Shown here: piece after piece, positions 25,836 through 37,016 of the stretch
Numbering within the stretch: the first letter of the stretch is position 1
How the letters are laid out: every line of letters begins with the position of its first letter
Assembly: GCA_030602885.1 (NCBI GenBank)
Contig: JAUVYV010000005.1
Span: forward strand, 1-64,000
Reading direction: 5' to 3'
Source of the DNA: Phycisphaerales bacterium
Lineage (GTDB): Bacteria > Planctomycetota > Phycisphaerae > Sedimentisphaerales > Anaerobacaceae
Length of the DNA stretch: 64,000 nucleotides
Notes under the pieces: model-generated
The model's input: the letters and a program-made list of their open reading frames with translations, nothing else
Databases searched by the model: none
Told to the model about the DNA's origin: nothing
Translations under genes and position numbers: made by a program

Positions 25836-26351
25836 GATCAATTCCCTTTAAAGTAAACCGGTGAGGCAAGCCTCACCCTACAATATTAAACTGCGATTTC
25901 CCATTTAACTTCATAAAAGGTGCTCCGCCGCAAGGCGTCCTCCGTAAGGAGTCCTTATGACTGCGGACTGCACGCTTTGGTACTCTTTTTGAAGCACTCC
26001 TGTACAATTGAAGGCCTACAATACCAAGATTTCATCTCATTGTCAACAACTTGGCGGCAGGTTTAGTATCCCATGTCGCAAAAGGCACAAGAAAAGCGAC
26101 ATATTTGTGTGAAGAACCCAGTTTTTCTTACTGTTTTGGCATATCTCCACTGTTGCCCTCCATTCCAGAACACGATTTTCAGCAGTTCCACACATCATCG
26201 GGGCTTGGCGGCTATTGCCAAATGTTGTGGATTGGATTTTTTCCGGGTCGAATTGATGTGGGCAGGCCGAAGAGAAGTAAGAAGTGGGTAAAATAGGGAC
26301 AGGGGTGGATTATCGCCCATTCGGCTTCGCTCAGGGGAGGTTTTTTTCGGG
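25836..26351. other. Repeat-rich intergenic region
   Basis: No gene is supported. It holds a perfect hairpin, GGTGAGGC-AA-GCCTCACC (25860-25877), and short inverted words of the CTCCGTAAGGAG and GCAGTC type around 25935-25985. An ATTCGGCTTCGCTCAGG string near 26318 recurs in similar form near 58150. Two open frames at 26051-26296 lack ribosome sites and recognisable content. Confidence 0.45.
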
Positions 26352-28403
<2,052 letters not shown>

Positions 28404-28610
28404 GAGTCTTAAGTTGTGCTGGCTGGAAACCCGTCAATTGTAACCTTGTGACGGATAAATCTCAAGTGCCGACAGCCTCTTCAGGAGTGGCCATGTGTTA
28501 CATAATTCACAAAAAAAGGGGGTGTAGCCGATGATAGAGTATAGTGTGTGTGAAAAATGCCCCATTTGCACAGGGGGTGAGATTCTTGCTGTTTTGAGTG
28601 GATTGGCAAG

Positions 28611-29285
28611 GTGGCTAAGAAGAGACGTGGGACTTTTATCTTTGTTGCGATTATCGCAGTTCTGGGAGCGGCGGCGTACTTAGGTCGTGGGTTCTTTTAC
28701 GGTGCGGCGACGATACATGAGCTTTTGGCGGAGAATAAGGAGCTAAAGCAGGCGATAACGAATATAACTGCTGAGGAGCAGATTGGCTATGCGAAGGTGA
28801 TTTCTCAGGAGAACAGGGAGGGTAAGCTTTATACGACACTGCGTTTTGTGGAGACTGCGAGGGACGATAAGCTAAAGAAGATTTTAGAGAAGGACTACAT
28901 AATCGAGGGTGACATCGTTTATTTTGATGCGCTGATTGTGAAGTTCGGGGAGAAACTGGTGATGGACGGCAGGGGGCGTGCGTTGTATCTGTGGCGGCGG
29001 GTTTATGGCGAACACATGAGCCCGAGTGAGGGATTTATGATAGAGCAGGCAGGGGCTGAGCCAGCACGCTATGCGGATTTGCTGAAGGTTTTACCGATAA
29101 AACAGCGGGAGGTTTTCTGGTCGGGTATATGGGAACTGGCGAATGATCCGGAGAAACTCAAACAGTATGATATACAGGCGATATACGGAAGCGCAGTCTA
29201 TTCACGACTTCGGCCGGGGCTGATTTATGTCTTTAAGGTGAGCGCAGCAGGGCAGGTCTATCCGGAGATAGTGCCGGGTATGTAG
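28611..29285 (+). CDS. Hypothetical single-TM protein
   Basis: A 224-residue protein of unknown function starting with GTG. Residues 8-28 form one membrane segment (TFIFVAIIAVLGAAAYLG), after which a short coiled stretch (HELLAENKELKQAITN) and a mixed alpha/beta domain would lie outside the cytoplasmic membrane. No catalytic motif is recognised. It is divergent from uvrB. Its 3' end abuts a PEP-CTERM gene fragment in the opposite orientation. Confidence 0.6.
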   Translation: MAKKRRGTFIFVAIIAVLGAAAYLGRGFFYGAATIHELLAENKELKQAITNITAEEQIGYAKVISQENREGKLYTTLRFVETARDDKLKKILEKDYIIEGDIVYFDALIVKFGEKLVMDGRGRALYLWRRVYGEHMSPSEGFMIEQAGAEPARYADLLKVLPIKQREVFWSGIWELANDPEKLKQYDIQAIYGSAVYSRLRPGLIYVFKVSAAGQVYPEIVPGM

Positions 29286-29443
29286 CAGTGTCGTTTTCTC
29301 AACGATGCCAGGGCGCCGATGGCGAGCAGGGCGATGGTTGTCGGCTCGGGAATGAAGTATATCTCATCCACGCCGATATTGCCGCTCTCCTCTCCCGAAG
29401 GCCAGACCTGATCGGTGCCATCCATCTTCGGAACGTCGGATAG
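29258..29443 (-). pseudogene. C-terminal remnant of a PEP-CTERM protein
   Basis: On the minus strand an open stretch of about 60 codons ends with a PEP-CTERM sorting signal: IPEPTTIALLAIGALA followed by SLRKRH, i.e. motif, hydrophobic segment and basic cluster. Upstream of it are only a few residues (GEESGNIGVDEIYF) of the usual beta-rich domain before a stop, so the gene body is missing. The frame runs on into the neighbouring gene before stopping. The fragment touches the integrase remnant at about 29443. It implies that the organism has, or had, an exosortase system. Confidence 0.65.
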
Positions 29444-30004
29444 TTACGCTGGATGTCAAATATACGAAAAACGGAAGAGCCGCATAACTACCCTTGAGAA
29501 AAGATGCCACCAGACTTTTAAGGCAGCATTTCTTTGGCAAGCTTCCACAAGCTGAAGCTTTTGCAATGCCCAGTAAATACTCACTTGCCCTGATGTTCAG
29601 GGCTGATCTTGAGGCAGCAGGCGTTGAAATTGAGGCCGAGAGAGGTACGGTTGATTTTTCATTGTCTCAGGCACACCTTCGGAACACTGCTGGCAGCTTG
29701 TGGCATTCACCCAAAGGTAGCGCAGGAACTGATGCGGCATAGCGATATTAACCTTACGATGTCACGGTACACCCATACACTAAGAGGTCAGGCGGAGAAA
29801 GCTCTCGAAGCGTTGCCTGATTTTTCAACAAGTGGACAACAACAGAATCGCAAGACAGGAACTGACGACGATAAATGCCATCATCCTGGATTCTCTGCCA
29901 TTTACTCCGCCAATTCTCTGCCAAAACGTTGCAGCGATATGCAAAGCATTGCAAAAACCTCTACAGAAAGGGAAAAAGGAAAAGCCCCGCTAATAGGACC
30001 ATGA
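29443..30004 (+). pseudogene. Degenerate tyrosine recombinase (integrase) remnant
   Basis: The C-terminal catalytic part of a phage-type integrase can be read in two frames. VTLDVKYTKNGRAA is followed by a stop (29485-29487), then LPLRKDATRLLRQ and RADLEAAG continue. An extra T in a T run near 29655-29659 shifts the frame to HCLRHTFGTLLAACGIHPKV, then RHSDINLTMSRYTHT with the catalytic Tyr. The Arg-His-Arg-Tyr residues are still visible, but the protein cannot be made intact, and the N-terminal half is absent. It lies about 220 bases from the 3' end of tRNA-Lys, a common integration target. Confidence 0.75.
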
Positions 30005-30040
30005 ATGGGAATTTCGGCCCGGAAGCCAAGCTCGAAACAA

Positions 30041-30113
30041 TGAGAGTGTTGGGACTCGAACCCAAGACCTACGGCTTAAAAGGCCGTTGCTCTACCAACT
30101 GAGCTACACTCCC
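30041..30113 (-). tRNA. tRNA-Lys (anticodon TTT)
   Basis: A 73-base cloverleaf. The acceptor stem GGGAGTG pairs with CACTCTC (one G-U), with discriminator A. The D arm contains AGTTGGTAGAG, the anticodon stem is ACGGC/GCCGT with loop CTTTTAA (anticodon TTT, lysine), and the T arm contains GGTTCGAGTCC. CCA is not encoded. A promoter ends about 12 bases upstream. Confidence 0.95.
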
Positions 30114-30124
30114 TTTCGAGACGT

Positions 30125-30154
30125 AGCATAGCAGCTTGCTGAGACTGCTGTCAA
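30125..30154 (-). promoter_or_regulatory. Promoter of tRNA-Lys
   Basis: On the minus strand: TTGACA (30149-30154), an 18-base spacer and TATGCT (30125-30130), about 12 bases before the mature 5' end of the tRNA. Position and match both support it. Confidence 0.6.
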
Positions 30155-30204
30155 TCAATTTGACGGCAAAATCGAAACAGCCGAAAAGGAAAAAACACCA
30201 GCCC

Positions 30205-30285
30205 CACGAAATGCGCAGCTCAGAACAACGCCATGATTCTGCTGAACACAGCCGCCTGGCAAAACCAATCATTGACACGCCGGCA
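30205..30285 (+). repeat. Direct repeat flanking sixA, left copy
   Basis: About 80 bases resemble 30783-30859 at roughly 70% by eye. Shared words are CATGATTCTGCTGAA / CACGATTCTACCGAA, TGGCAAAACCA and ATTGACACGCCGGC. The two copies bracket the sixA gene. In this copy no -10 box follows the TTGACA. Confidence 0.55.
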
Positions 30286-30303
30286 CAAATCCCTGACAGA
30301 CTC

Positions 30304-30768
30304 TCAGCCGAGCAGTTCCGGTGTGATTATCCATTCAACCTGCCAACGATTTTGCTCGGTCTGATTCAGACACACGATGCCGCCGTTTCTGAAGACCACA
30401 CAGCCGTTTGCCTGGTCACCGGTCAAGAGCAGCGACACCAGCTTACTTAAAAACGGCATATGCCCGACAATCATCACATCACTGTCACCACCTTCGATTT
30501 CATCGGCTATCGGCACAACGTCATCGTTAGGCGCGAGGCCTTGGCGCTGCGTCCTGCCCTCGGCAACAGCAATATCGTTCGCCAGGATTTCAGCCGTCTC
30601 AATCGCCCTTTTCTTATCGCTGTGCAGGAGATGCGCGACAGACAGCTTCAACGGTCTGATGAATTCAGCAACGTTTTCGACTCCCTGCCGACCTTCGCCG
30701 GTCAACGGCCTGGCCGGGTCAACCTCCTTCGAGGCCGCCTTTCCGTGTTGCACAAGATATAGTTTCAT
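30304..30768 (-). CDS. sixA: SixA-type phosphohistidine phosphatase
   Basis: A 154-residue member of the histidine phosphatase superfamily, likely removing phosphate from histidine residues of phosphotransfer proteins. The catalytic motif reads LVQHGKA (His at residue 8; Gln replaces the usual Arg before it), and the second catalytic His is in VGHMPFL (about residue 103). [13 protein letters not shown] is the family's typical substrate-pocket region. The ATG at 30768 follows GGGAGG with good spacing; the frame is open further upstream, but that part is antisense to the next gene. Direct repeats flank the gene on both sides. Confidence 0.88.
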   Translation of the reverse strand: MKLYLVQHGKAASKEVDPARPLTGEGRQGVENVAEFIRPLKLSVAHLLHSDKKRAIETAEILANDIAVAEGRTQRQGLAPNDDVVPIADEIEGGDSDVMIVGHMPFLSKLVSLLLTGDQANGCVVFRNGGIVCLNQTEQNRWQVEWIITPELLG

Positions 30769-30782
30769 TTTTCCGACCTCCC

Positions 30783-30859
30783 AAATACGCAATTCAAAAG
30801 CACACCACGATTCTACCGAAAACGGCCGATTGGCAAAACCACATTGACACGCCGGCGAG
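30783..30859 (+). repeat. Direct repeat flanking sixA, right copy
   Basis: Partner of 30205-30285. Its TTGACACGCCGGC end supplies the -35 box of the isocitrate dehydrogenase promoter, so a repeat copy appears to have been adopted as a promoter. Both copies lie in the same orientation with sixA between them. Confidence 0.55.
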
Positions 30860-30872
30860 CCGAGGATAGTAT
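30844..30872 (+). promoter_or_regulatory. Promoter of isocitrate dehydrogenase
   Basis: TTGACA (30844-30849), a 17-base spacer and TAGTAT (30867-30872). Transcription would start near 30880, about 27 bases before the ATG at 30907. This argues against any translation start upstream of 30880. Confidence 0.65.
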
Positions 30873-30906
30873 ACTCGTTTTTGTTGAGTGCCCGGAGTTG
30901 AGAAAT

Positions 30907-31992
30907 ATGACCGACGTAACGCTTATCAGAGGTGACGGCATCGGCCCGGAAATCGCCGAAGCTGCCCGCAGATGCATCGACGCCACGGGCGCCCAAATCA
31001 ACTGGGACATCAAAGAGGCCGGAATCGACGTTATGCAGCGTGAAGGAACCCCCCTGCCCGACGCAACCGTCGAATCCATAAAGAAAAACGGCATCGCACT
31101 CAAGGCCCCCATCACCACCCCGGTCGGCACCGGCTTTCGAAGCATCAACGTCCACTTGCGCCAGTCACTCGACTTATACGCATGCCTGAGACCGTGCAAG
31201 AGCTACAAGGGCGTCCGAAGCAGATACACCGATATCGACCTCGTCGTCGTCCGCGAAAACACCGAGGATTGCTACGCCGGCATCGAGTTCGAAAAAGACA
31301 AAGACGACACTACCGAGCTGATCAACTGGATAAACATACACGGCGAAAAGAAAATCAGGCCGGACTCCGGAATAACCATAAAACCCATCTCGGTCTATGC
31401 AACCGAACGCATCGTCCGGTTTGCATTCGATTATGCCAGAAAAATGGGACGTAAGAAAGTCACCTCCGTCCACAAGGCCAACATTATGAAATACTCGGAC
31501 GGGCTGTGGCTTGACGTCAGCCGCGAGGTGGCGAAGAAAAATACCGACATCGAATTCGAAGACCGCATCGTCGATAATATGTGCATGCAGCTCATCCAGA
31601 AACCCGAACTTTACGATGTAATCGTGCTGCCGAACCTCTACGGGGACATCCTTAGCGACCTGTGTGCCGGTCTTGTCGGCGGGCTCGGCGTCGCGCCGGG
31701 CGCAAACATAGGCGACAACGTCGCCACCTTCGAGGCCACCCACGGAAGCGCCCCGAAATACAAAGGCCTCAACAAAGTCAATCCGACGGCGCTTATCCTC
31801 AGCGGCGTTATGATGCTTAGACACATCGGCAAAACGGCCGAAGCCGACAAGCTCGAAAACGCCGTTGCCGCCGTTATCGCAGAGGGAAAGAGCGTAACCT
31901 ACGACATGAAACCAAATCGCGACGACCTAACGGCCGTCGGCACGCGCCAGATGGCGGATGCAATCATCGGGCAAATCAAGCGTACAAAGTAG
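30907..31992 (+). CDS. NAD-type isocitrate dehydrogenase
   Basis: A 361-residue decarboxylating dehydrogenase of the isocitrate/isopropylmalate family, converting isocitrate to 2-oxoglutarate in the TCA cycle. The N-terminal motif [11 protein letters not shown], the substrate-binding region [34 protein letters not shown] and the metal/cofactor loop NLYGDILSD with [10 protein letters not shown] are all present. Short length and sequence style fit the NAD-dependent type rather than the E. coli NADP enzyme; isopropylmalate or homoisocitrate dehydrogenase are less likely. The ATG at 30907 is chosen because it follows GGAG and a promoter at 30844-30872. Confidence 0.9.
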   Translation: MTDVTLIRGDGIGPEIAEAARRCIDATGAQINWDIKEAGIDVMQREGTPLPDATVESIKKNGIALKAPITTPVGTGFRSINVHLRQSLDLYACLRPCKSYKGVRSRYTDIDLVVVRENTEDCYAGIEFEKDKDDTTELINWINIHGEKKIRPDSGITIKPISVYATERIVRFAFDYARKMGRKKVTSVHKANIMKYSDGLWLDVSREVAKKNTDIEFEDRIVDNMCMQLIQKPELYDVIVLPNLYGDILSDLCAGLVGGLGVAPGANIGDNVATFEATHGSAPKYKGLNKVNPTALILSGVMMLRHIGKTAEADKLENAVAAVIAEGKSVTYDMKPNRDDLTAVGTRQMADAIIGQIKRTK

Positions 31993-32087
31993 GATACGTG
32001 CCTTGTGCAGCTAATACCCTAATCAGGTTCGCAAAGCCGCAGAAACAGCTTGAGGCTATGCCGGCAACGCTGTAGATATCGGTGGCA

Positions 32088-33647
32088 TTAAGCACTAACG
32101 TCAGTCGTATTCAATGAGCGCTGCCGACCCCCGGCGTGCGGGGAGTGCTTCGGCCACGTAAAGAAGAAAGTGCTGCCCCTGCCGGGTTCCGACACCACCC
32201 ACACCCGTCCTTCATACATCTCGACGACCTTCTTCACTATCGAAAGCCCGATGCCGACATCCTCGGTATCGTCCCGGCGCGACAGCATCTGAAAGATTTC
32301 AAAAATCTTCTCAAAATACCTCTTCTCAATACCCGGGCCGTTGTCGGAAACGTGGAACTGCCAGAACTCGTCGCTGCCGACGCAGCCGATACTGATCCGA
32401 CCCTGCGGTTTGTTATTGTACTTCACCGCATTGCCCAACAGATTCCTGAATACCTGAGCAAGCAGTTCTCGGTCGCCCACCACAACAGGAAGCTCCTTGT
32501 CGAACGTTATCTCAATATTCTCATCAGGAGGTACTATCTTGCTGATAACGTCCTTAACCAGCTTGCCCAAATCCACCTCCTCTTCCGCAGGCTCCACCGT
32601 GGAAATGTCGGTATAGCGCATCACCGCATCGAGAAGATTGCTCATTCGCTGGGCACGCCCGGCAAGCAGTCCGGCCGTTTCTTTGCCCCGCTCATCTGAT
32701 TTCTTTGCGTAGTCTTCGGCAATCCAATCCGAAAGTGTTCCAATCGCTCGCAGCGGGGTCTTCAAATCATGTGCTGATATGTGGGTAAACTCCCTAAGCT
32801 CCCTGTGGGTTCGGGTCAATTGCCTAACCATCTCGGCAAGCACATCTTCCGCTTGCTTGCGAACCATCACCTCTTCCTTCAGTTCGGCAGTACGCTCCTC
32901 GACCCTCTTTTCGAGTTCCGTGTTCACATTCACTAATGCAACGTCACGCTGCTGAATTTGTTCCAGCATCTCATTGAACGCATCTATCAGTGTACCCACC
33001 TCGTCGCCGCTGCGTTTTTCGGCCCGAACAGAGTATTCTTTCTCCTCCGACACCACCCGCGCAACCGAAGCCAGTCTCAAAATGGGCGCCGATATAATGC
33101 CCTGAAGTCCCGAGGAAATGATATATGCCACGCCGGAGACGAACAATAAGACAATAACAATCGTAATGGTATCGCGCTTTAGTATTGCGTTCAACGGCTC
33201 CAGGTCCGACCGCAGACAGACCATCCCTGTTTTCTCACCCTCAAGCACAATCGCTTCAAATACCGTCACAAACTTGTCATCAAGACTGTAACCGCTTTTC
33301 CCAGGTGCGGAAACTTGAACGTCACTTGCATCCACACCGCTGCGGTAGTAGCTTGCGAGGACTTCGCCGTCCGAACCAAACACACAGCCGAAGACAATGG
33401 AAGACTCGGCTTCAAGCGTCTTCAGCGTCTGCTCCGCGTCCTTGGCGTCCTCAAATGCAAGTGCGGCCATACTGTTGGCGGCTATTATCTGCGCCTGCGT
33501 CGACAGATTCCTCACAAGGGTCTGCCTAAGACTATGCCACTCCCAACCGACAAATGTCGCACCGGCCAGAACCAATGAAGCGATACACGCGGCCATTATG
33601 ATCGATATCAGCTTGTATCTGATTGTCATGTCGCGTATATGGACCAT
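32088..33647 (-). CDS. Membrane sensor histidine kinase (HAMP, HisKA, HATPase)
   Basis: A 519-residue sensor. The first membrane segment is at about residues 11-36. A periplasmic region of about 115 residues resembles the CHASE-type domain that begins with NLSTQAQIIAANS. A second membrane segment (TITIVIVLLFVSGVAYII) is followed by a HAMP domain, a coiled linker (EKRVEERTAELKEEV), a HisKA helix with phospho-acceptor in THISAHDLKTPLRAIG, and an ATPase domain with DNGPGI and GIGLSIVKKVVE. No response regulator is adjacent, so it is an orphan here. The ATG at 33647 follows GGAG; an upstream ATG at 33665 is possible. It is divergent from the LPS operon. Confidence 0.9.
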   Translation of the reverse strand: MVHIRDMTIRYKLISIIMAACIASLVLAGATFVGWEWHSLRQTLVRNLSTQAQIIAANSMAALAFEDAKDAEQTLKTLEAESSIVFGCVFGSDGEVLASYYRSGVDASDVQVSAPGKSGYSLDDKFVTVFEAIVLEGEKTGMVCLRSDLEPLNAILKRDTITIVIVLLFVSGVAYIISSGLQGIISAPILRLASVARVVSEEKEYSVRAEKRSGDEVGTLIDAFNEMLEQIQQRDVALVNVNTELEKRVEERTAELKEEVMVRKQAEDVLAEMVRQLTRTHRELREFTHISAHDLKTPLRAIGTLSDWIAEDYAKKSDERGKETAGLLAGRAQRMSNLLDAVMRYTDISTVEPAEEEVDLGKLVKDVISKIVPPDENIEITFDKELPVVVGDRELLAQVFRNLLGNAVKYNNKPQGRISIGCVGSDEFWQFHVSDNGPGIEKRYFEKIFEIFQMLSRRDDTEDVGIGLSIVKKVVEMYEGRVWVVSEPGRGSTFFFTWPKHSPHAGGRQRSLNTTDVSA

Positions 33648-33775
33648 TCTCGCTCCACTACACATAAGCCAATGTCATTGCTCTTTTTCTCGGCATTCTA
33701 AGCCAATAACTGGGCAAATAAATAATGACAACAGGCCCAAAAACTGCTAATAACTCCCTGTCAGAAAGACTCACA

Positions 33776-34885
33776 ATGGACCAGAAACGTCTTCACAATC
33801 TGCTTGGCGGGACCCCAAAGGGGCCGGTTTCAGCCCTGCTAACACACTTCCTTCGGCTTGCCTCGTGGCTCTATCGCGTTATTGTGGTAATCCGCAACTT
33901 TTGCTATTCCACCGGCCTGCTCAGGGCATACTCCGTAACAGCTTCAGGTGAGGTCTCGTCCGATAAACTGCAAAGCGCAGTTCCCATAATAAGCGTAGGC
34001 AATATCACCACGGGTGGAACCGGCAAGACTCCTCTGGTCATCTGGCTGTGCAAGCGCCTCCAGAGAAAAAACCTCACTTGTGCAATCCTGACACGCGGCT
34101 ACAAAACTCCGAAAGGCAAACTCTCCGATGAACCGGCAATCCTTGCCAGGAGCTGCCCCGATGCCAAAGTGATTGTGGACCCGGACCGCATTGCAGGAGC
34201 GGTCAAGGCAACAGGTTCCTTCGGCGCCCGGGTACTTGTCATGGACGACGGATTTCAACACCGCCGTTTGGCCAGAGACCTGGACATAGTGACAATCGAT
34301 GCGACTCTGCCTTTGGGCTATGGCCGAGTTCTGCCGGCAGGGCTGCTCAGGGAACCTCTTTCCGCCCTGAAAAGAGCCGACGCGGCGGTCGTTACCAGAT
34401 GTGACCAAATACCCCCGCATAAGTTAGACAGGATTGAAGAACAACTGCGTCGGTACAACCCCAATATAATAATTGCCCGAACAATCCATGCTCCTCTTTG
34501 TGCAAAGGCCATCGGCGCAAAAATAATAACGCTCGAACAGTTGCAAAGCAAAAACATCTTCGCCTTCTGCGGAATCGGAAATCCCAACGGCTTTATCGGT
34601 ACAATCACGAAGCTCGGCTTGGACCTCGTCGGCTCGGAAATCTTCAACGACCATCATCAATACACCCAGAAGGACATCACCGGAATCCTTGCACAAGCTG
34701 CGCTGGTAAATGCCGATTTGATACTTACAACAGAAAAAGACTGGAATAAAACCGCACTGCCGGCATCTGCCGGATGCGATATCGCCTTTGCGTATCTGGC
34801 GGTTGAGCTGAAGTTCATCACCACCGAAAAGCAACTTACACAGTTGATTGAAAGCGCCCTGGCTGGTAAAATCCCGGGAAACTGA
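33776..34885 (+). CDS. lpxK: Tetraacyldisaccharide 4'-kinase
   Basis: A 369-residue inner-membrane-associated kinase that phosphorylates the lipid A precursor at the 4' position. The P-loop GNITTGGTGKTPLV (about residues 77-90) is a signature of LpxK, followed by LTRGYKT and VMDDGFQHR. An N-terminal hydrophobic helix (LRLASWLYRVIVVIRN) fits membrane association. The ATG at 33776 is preferred; another at 33725 would add 17 residues without homology-like content. It is the first gene of an eight-gene operon with tight or overlapping junctions, and shows that lipid A is made. Confidence 0.92.
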   Translation: MDQKRLHNLLGGTPKGPVSALLTHFLRLASWLYRVIVVIRNFCYSTGLLRAYSVTASGEVSSDKLQSAVPIISVGNITTGGTGKTPLVIWLCKRLQRKNLTCAILTRGYKTPKGKLSDEPAILARSCPDAKVIVDPDRIAGAVKATGSFGARVLVMDDGFQHRRLARDLDIVTIDATLPLGYGRVLPAGLLREPLSALKRADAAVVTRCDQIPPHKLDRIEEQLRRYNPNIIIARTIHAPLCAKAIGAKIITLEQLQSKNIFAFCGIGNPNGFIGTITKLGLDLVGSEIFNDHHQYTQKDITGILAQAALVNADLILTTEKDWNKTALPASAGCDIAFAYLAVELKFITTEKQLTQLIESALAGKIPGN

Positions 34886-34910
34886 GACCTGAGAAAGCAA
34901 GAGGGCTTGA

Positions 34911-36419
34911 ATGTACGAGAACCTGCTTAAGGCCGTCACAAATCTTGGCTTGCCACGAGTTCTGGTGGCTGGTGATTTTATGCTCGACGTCTATGTTTAC
35001 GGCGACGCAGACCGAATAAGCCCTGAGGCACCGGTCCCGGTACTGAAAGTCATCGAAAAGGAGGCAAGCTGTGGCGGCGCCGGCAGGGTCGCAATTAACC
35101 TCGCAGCGCTGCGGGCTCAGCCAATATGCGTAGGCGTCACAGGAAATGACTCAAACGCAGATAAAGTAAGGGATAACCTCTCGGAAATAGGTGCCGATAT
35201 CAGCGGCCTGATTACAGCCACCGACGACAGACCGACTATAACAAAAACCAGATTGATAGGCCGCGCACAGCACCGACATCAACAGCAGCTATTCAGAATG
35301 GATGAAGAGTCCGCAAAGCCGCTGCCCACCGAGCAGTCCGGCGCCATACTGCAGATTTTCATCGACAAGCTAAGCTGCGCCGATATCGTCTGCCTGCAGG
35401 ACCACGATAAAGGTCTTCTGACCCCTCTGCTGTGCAGCCAAATGATACAGGCCGCGAATGATGCCAGCAAAAAGGTCATTGTTGACCCCTCGTCCGCAAG
35501 CGACTACTCAAAATATGCCGGCGCGACACTCATAACCCCTAACCGACAGGAGGCCTCTCTGGCCATCGGCTTTGACATCAAGACTACCGAAGACGCCGCG
35601 AATGCAGCCGCTGGGCTCCTCGAAAAACTGACACTCGAAGCAGTGGCAATTACACTCGATAAGGAAGGAGCATACCTGAGAACAAAAGACCTCGACGAGC
35701 TCGTATCCACACGGCCCCGCAACGTCTATGATGTTACAGGCGCAGGCGACACCGTCCTGGCGACACTGGCCGTTGCCATCGCAGCCGGATGTGATTACAA
35801 GACCGCCGTCCAGCTTGCCAACATCACCGGAGGCATCGAGGTCGAGAAATTCGGCGCCGCTACGGTAACCACCGAGGAAATCATAAATGAAATAATAGGG
35901 CTCAATCGCGGCAAGAACGGTAAAGTACGTCAGCTCGAATCACTGCTCACCGAGCTCAACTGGCACAGAAAACAAAACCGCACTGTAGTGTGGACAAACG
36001 GCTGCTTCGACGTAATACACAGAGGCCACATCGAGTTTCTAAAGTTCTGCAAAGAACAGGGGGACGTTGTCGTCGTCGGGCTCAACAGCGACAAATCGGT
36101 CAAGATCATAAAGGGACCCGACCGGCCGATTCATAATCAGTTCGACAGAGCCGCGGTCCTCGCCGCCCTCGAAACCGTTGACTACATAACCATCTTCGAT
36201 GAACCGGACCCGCTCAATGTCATCGAGGATGTGAGACCTGACGTGCTGGTAAAGGGACAGGACTGGGCCGACAAAGGCGTCGTCGGACAGGAGTTTGTTG
36301 AGTCCTGCGGTGGGAAAGTCGTCCTCGCACCCATTGTCGAAGGCAAAAGTTCGACATCAATAATAGAAAACATCAAAGCATTGTTTGGCAAAGGTAAGTC
36401 TGCAGAAGGAGATGCGTGA
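34911..36419 (+). CDS. hldE: Bifunctional heptose 7-phosphate kinase / heptose 1-phosphate adenylyltransferase
   Basis: A 502-residue fusion of two enzymes of ADP-heptose synthesis. Residues 1-330 are a PfkB/ribokinase-type kinase (SPEAPVPVLKV, and DVTGAGDT with the catalytic Asp). Residues 355-500 are a cytidylyltransferase-type domain (WTNGCFDVIHRGHIEFL, then VKGQDW and EGKSSTSI). The first makes D-glycero-D-manno-heptose 1,7-bisphosphate and the second adds AMP after GmhB has acted. An AGAGGG ribosome site precedes the ATG. The stop overlaps the start of gmhA (TGATG). Both domains look complete. Confidence 0.96.
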   Translation: MYENLLKAVTNLGLPRVLVAGDFMLDVYVYGDADRISPEAPVPVLKVIEKEASCGGAGRVAINLAALRAQPICVGVTGNDSNADKVRDNLSEIGADISGLITATDDRPTITKTRLIGRAQHRHQQQLFRMDEESAKPLPTEQSGAILQIFIDKLSCADIVCLQDHDKGLLTPLLCSQMIQAANDASKKVIVDPSSASDYSKYAGATLITPNRQEASLAIGFDIKTTEDAANAAAGLLEKLTLEAVAITLDKEGAYLRTKDLDELVSTRPRNVYDVTGAGDTVLATLAVAIAAGCDYKTAVQLANITGGIEVEKFGAATVTTEEIINEIIGLNRGKNGKVRQLESLLTELNWHRKQNRTVVWTNGCFDVIHRGHIEFLKFCKEQGDVVVVGLNSDKSVKIIKGPDRPIHNQFDRAAVLAALETVDYITIFDEPDPLNVIEDVRPDVLVKGQDWADKGVVGQEFVESCGGKVVLAPIVEGKSSTSIIENIKALFGKGKSAEGDA

Positions 36420-37003
36420 TGGGCGAACAGATGGACAGGCAAATACGCGACATCATAGATGCTCACAAGGAGATGATTGCCGAGCTGGAACGCTCGGGTG
36501 TGGATACTATCGCCGCTGCGGCAGAGGCAATTGTCAAATCACTTAACAGCGGCGGGCGACTCTATATCTGCGGCAACGGCGGCTCGGCAGCCGATGCTCA
36601 GCACATCGCCGGCGAATTCATCGGTAAATTCAAAGACAAGCGAATGGCCTTACCTGCACTGGCCCTGACGACCGACACCTCCGTCATAACCTCTATTGCA
36701 AACGATGACAGCTTCGAGACGGTCTTTGCCAGACAGGTCGAGGCCCTTGTGAACAAAGGCGATATCCTCTGGGCCATATCGACAAGCGGAATCTCCTCGA
36801 ACGTAATTGCCGCTGCCGCACTCGCAAAGAAAAAGGGCGCAACGATACTTGCATTTACCGGCAGAAAAAACAGCCCGCTCGAACAAATGTCAGATATCTG
36901 CCTCTGTGCAGATAATCCTTCCACCGCACGCAGCCAGGAAATACACCAGCTCGCTTACCACATAATCTGCAAGCTCGTCGAGCAAAACTTTGCCGATAGC
37001 TGA
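36419..37003 (+). CDS. gmhA: Phosphoheptose isomerase
   Basis: A 194-residue SIS-domain isomerase that converts sedoheptulose 7-phosphate to D-glycero-D-manno-heptose 7-phosphate, the first step toward ADP-heptose. CGNGGSAADAQHIAGEF is the typical signature, and the C-terminal EIHQLAYHIICKLVE carries the conserved Gln/His pair. AGGAG lies seven bases before the ATG at 36419, which overlaps the hldE stop; a GTG at 36416 is open but poorly spaced. Confidence 0.95.
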   Translation: MGEQMDRQIRDIIDAHKEMIAELERSGVDTIAAAAEAIVKSLNSGGRLYICGNGGSAADAQHIAGEFIGKFKDKRMALPALALTTDTSVITSIANDDSFETVFARQVEALVNKGDILWAISTSGISSNVIAAAALAKKKGATILAFTGRKNSPLEQMSDICLCADNPSTARSQEIHQLAYHIICKLVEQNFADS

Positions 37004-37016
37004 AGACCAAACAGAG

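Noticed and set aside
26051-26296. Two short plus-strand frames upstream of uvrB
   Set aside because: No ribosome site, no recognisable content, and they lie in repeat-rich DNA.
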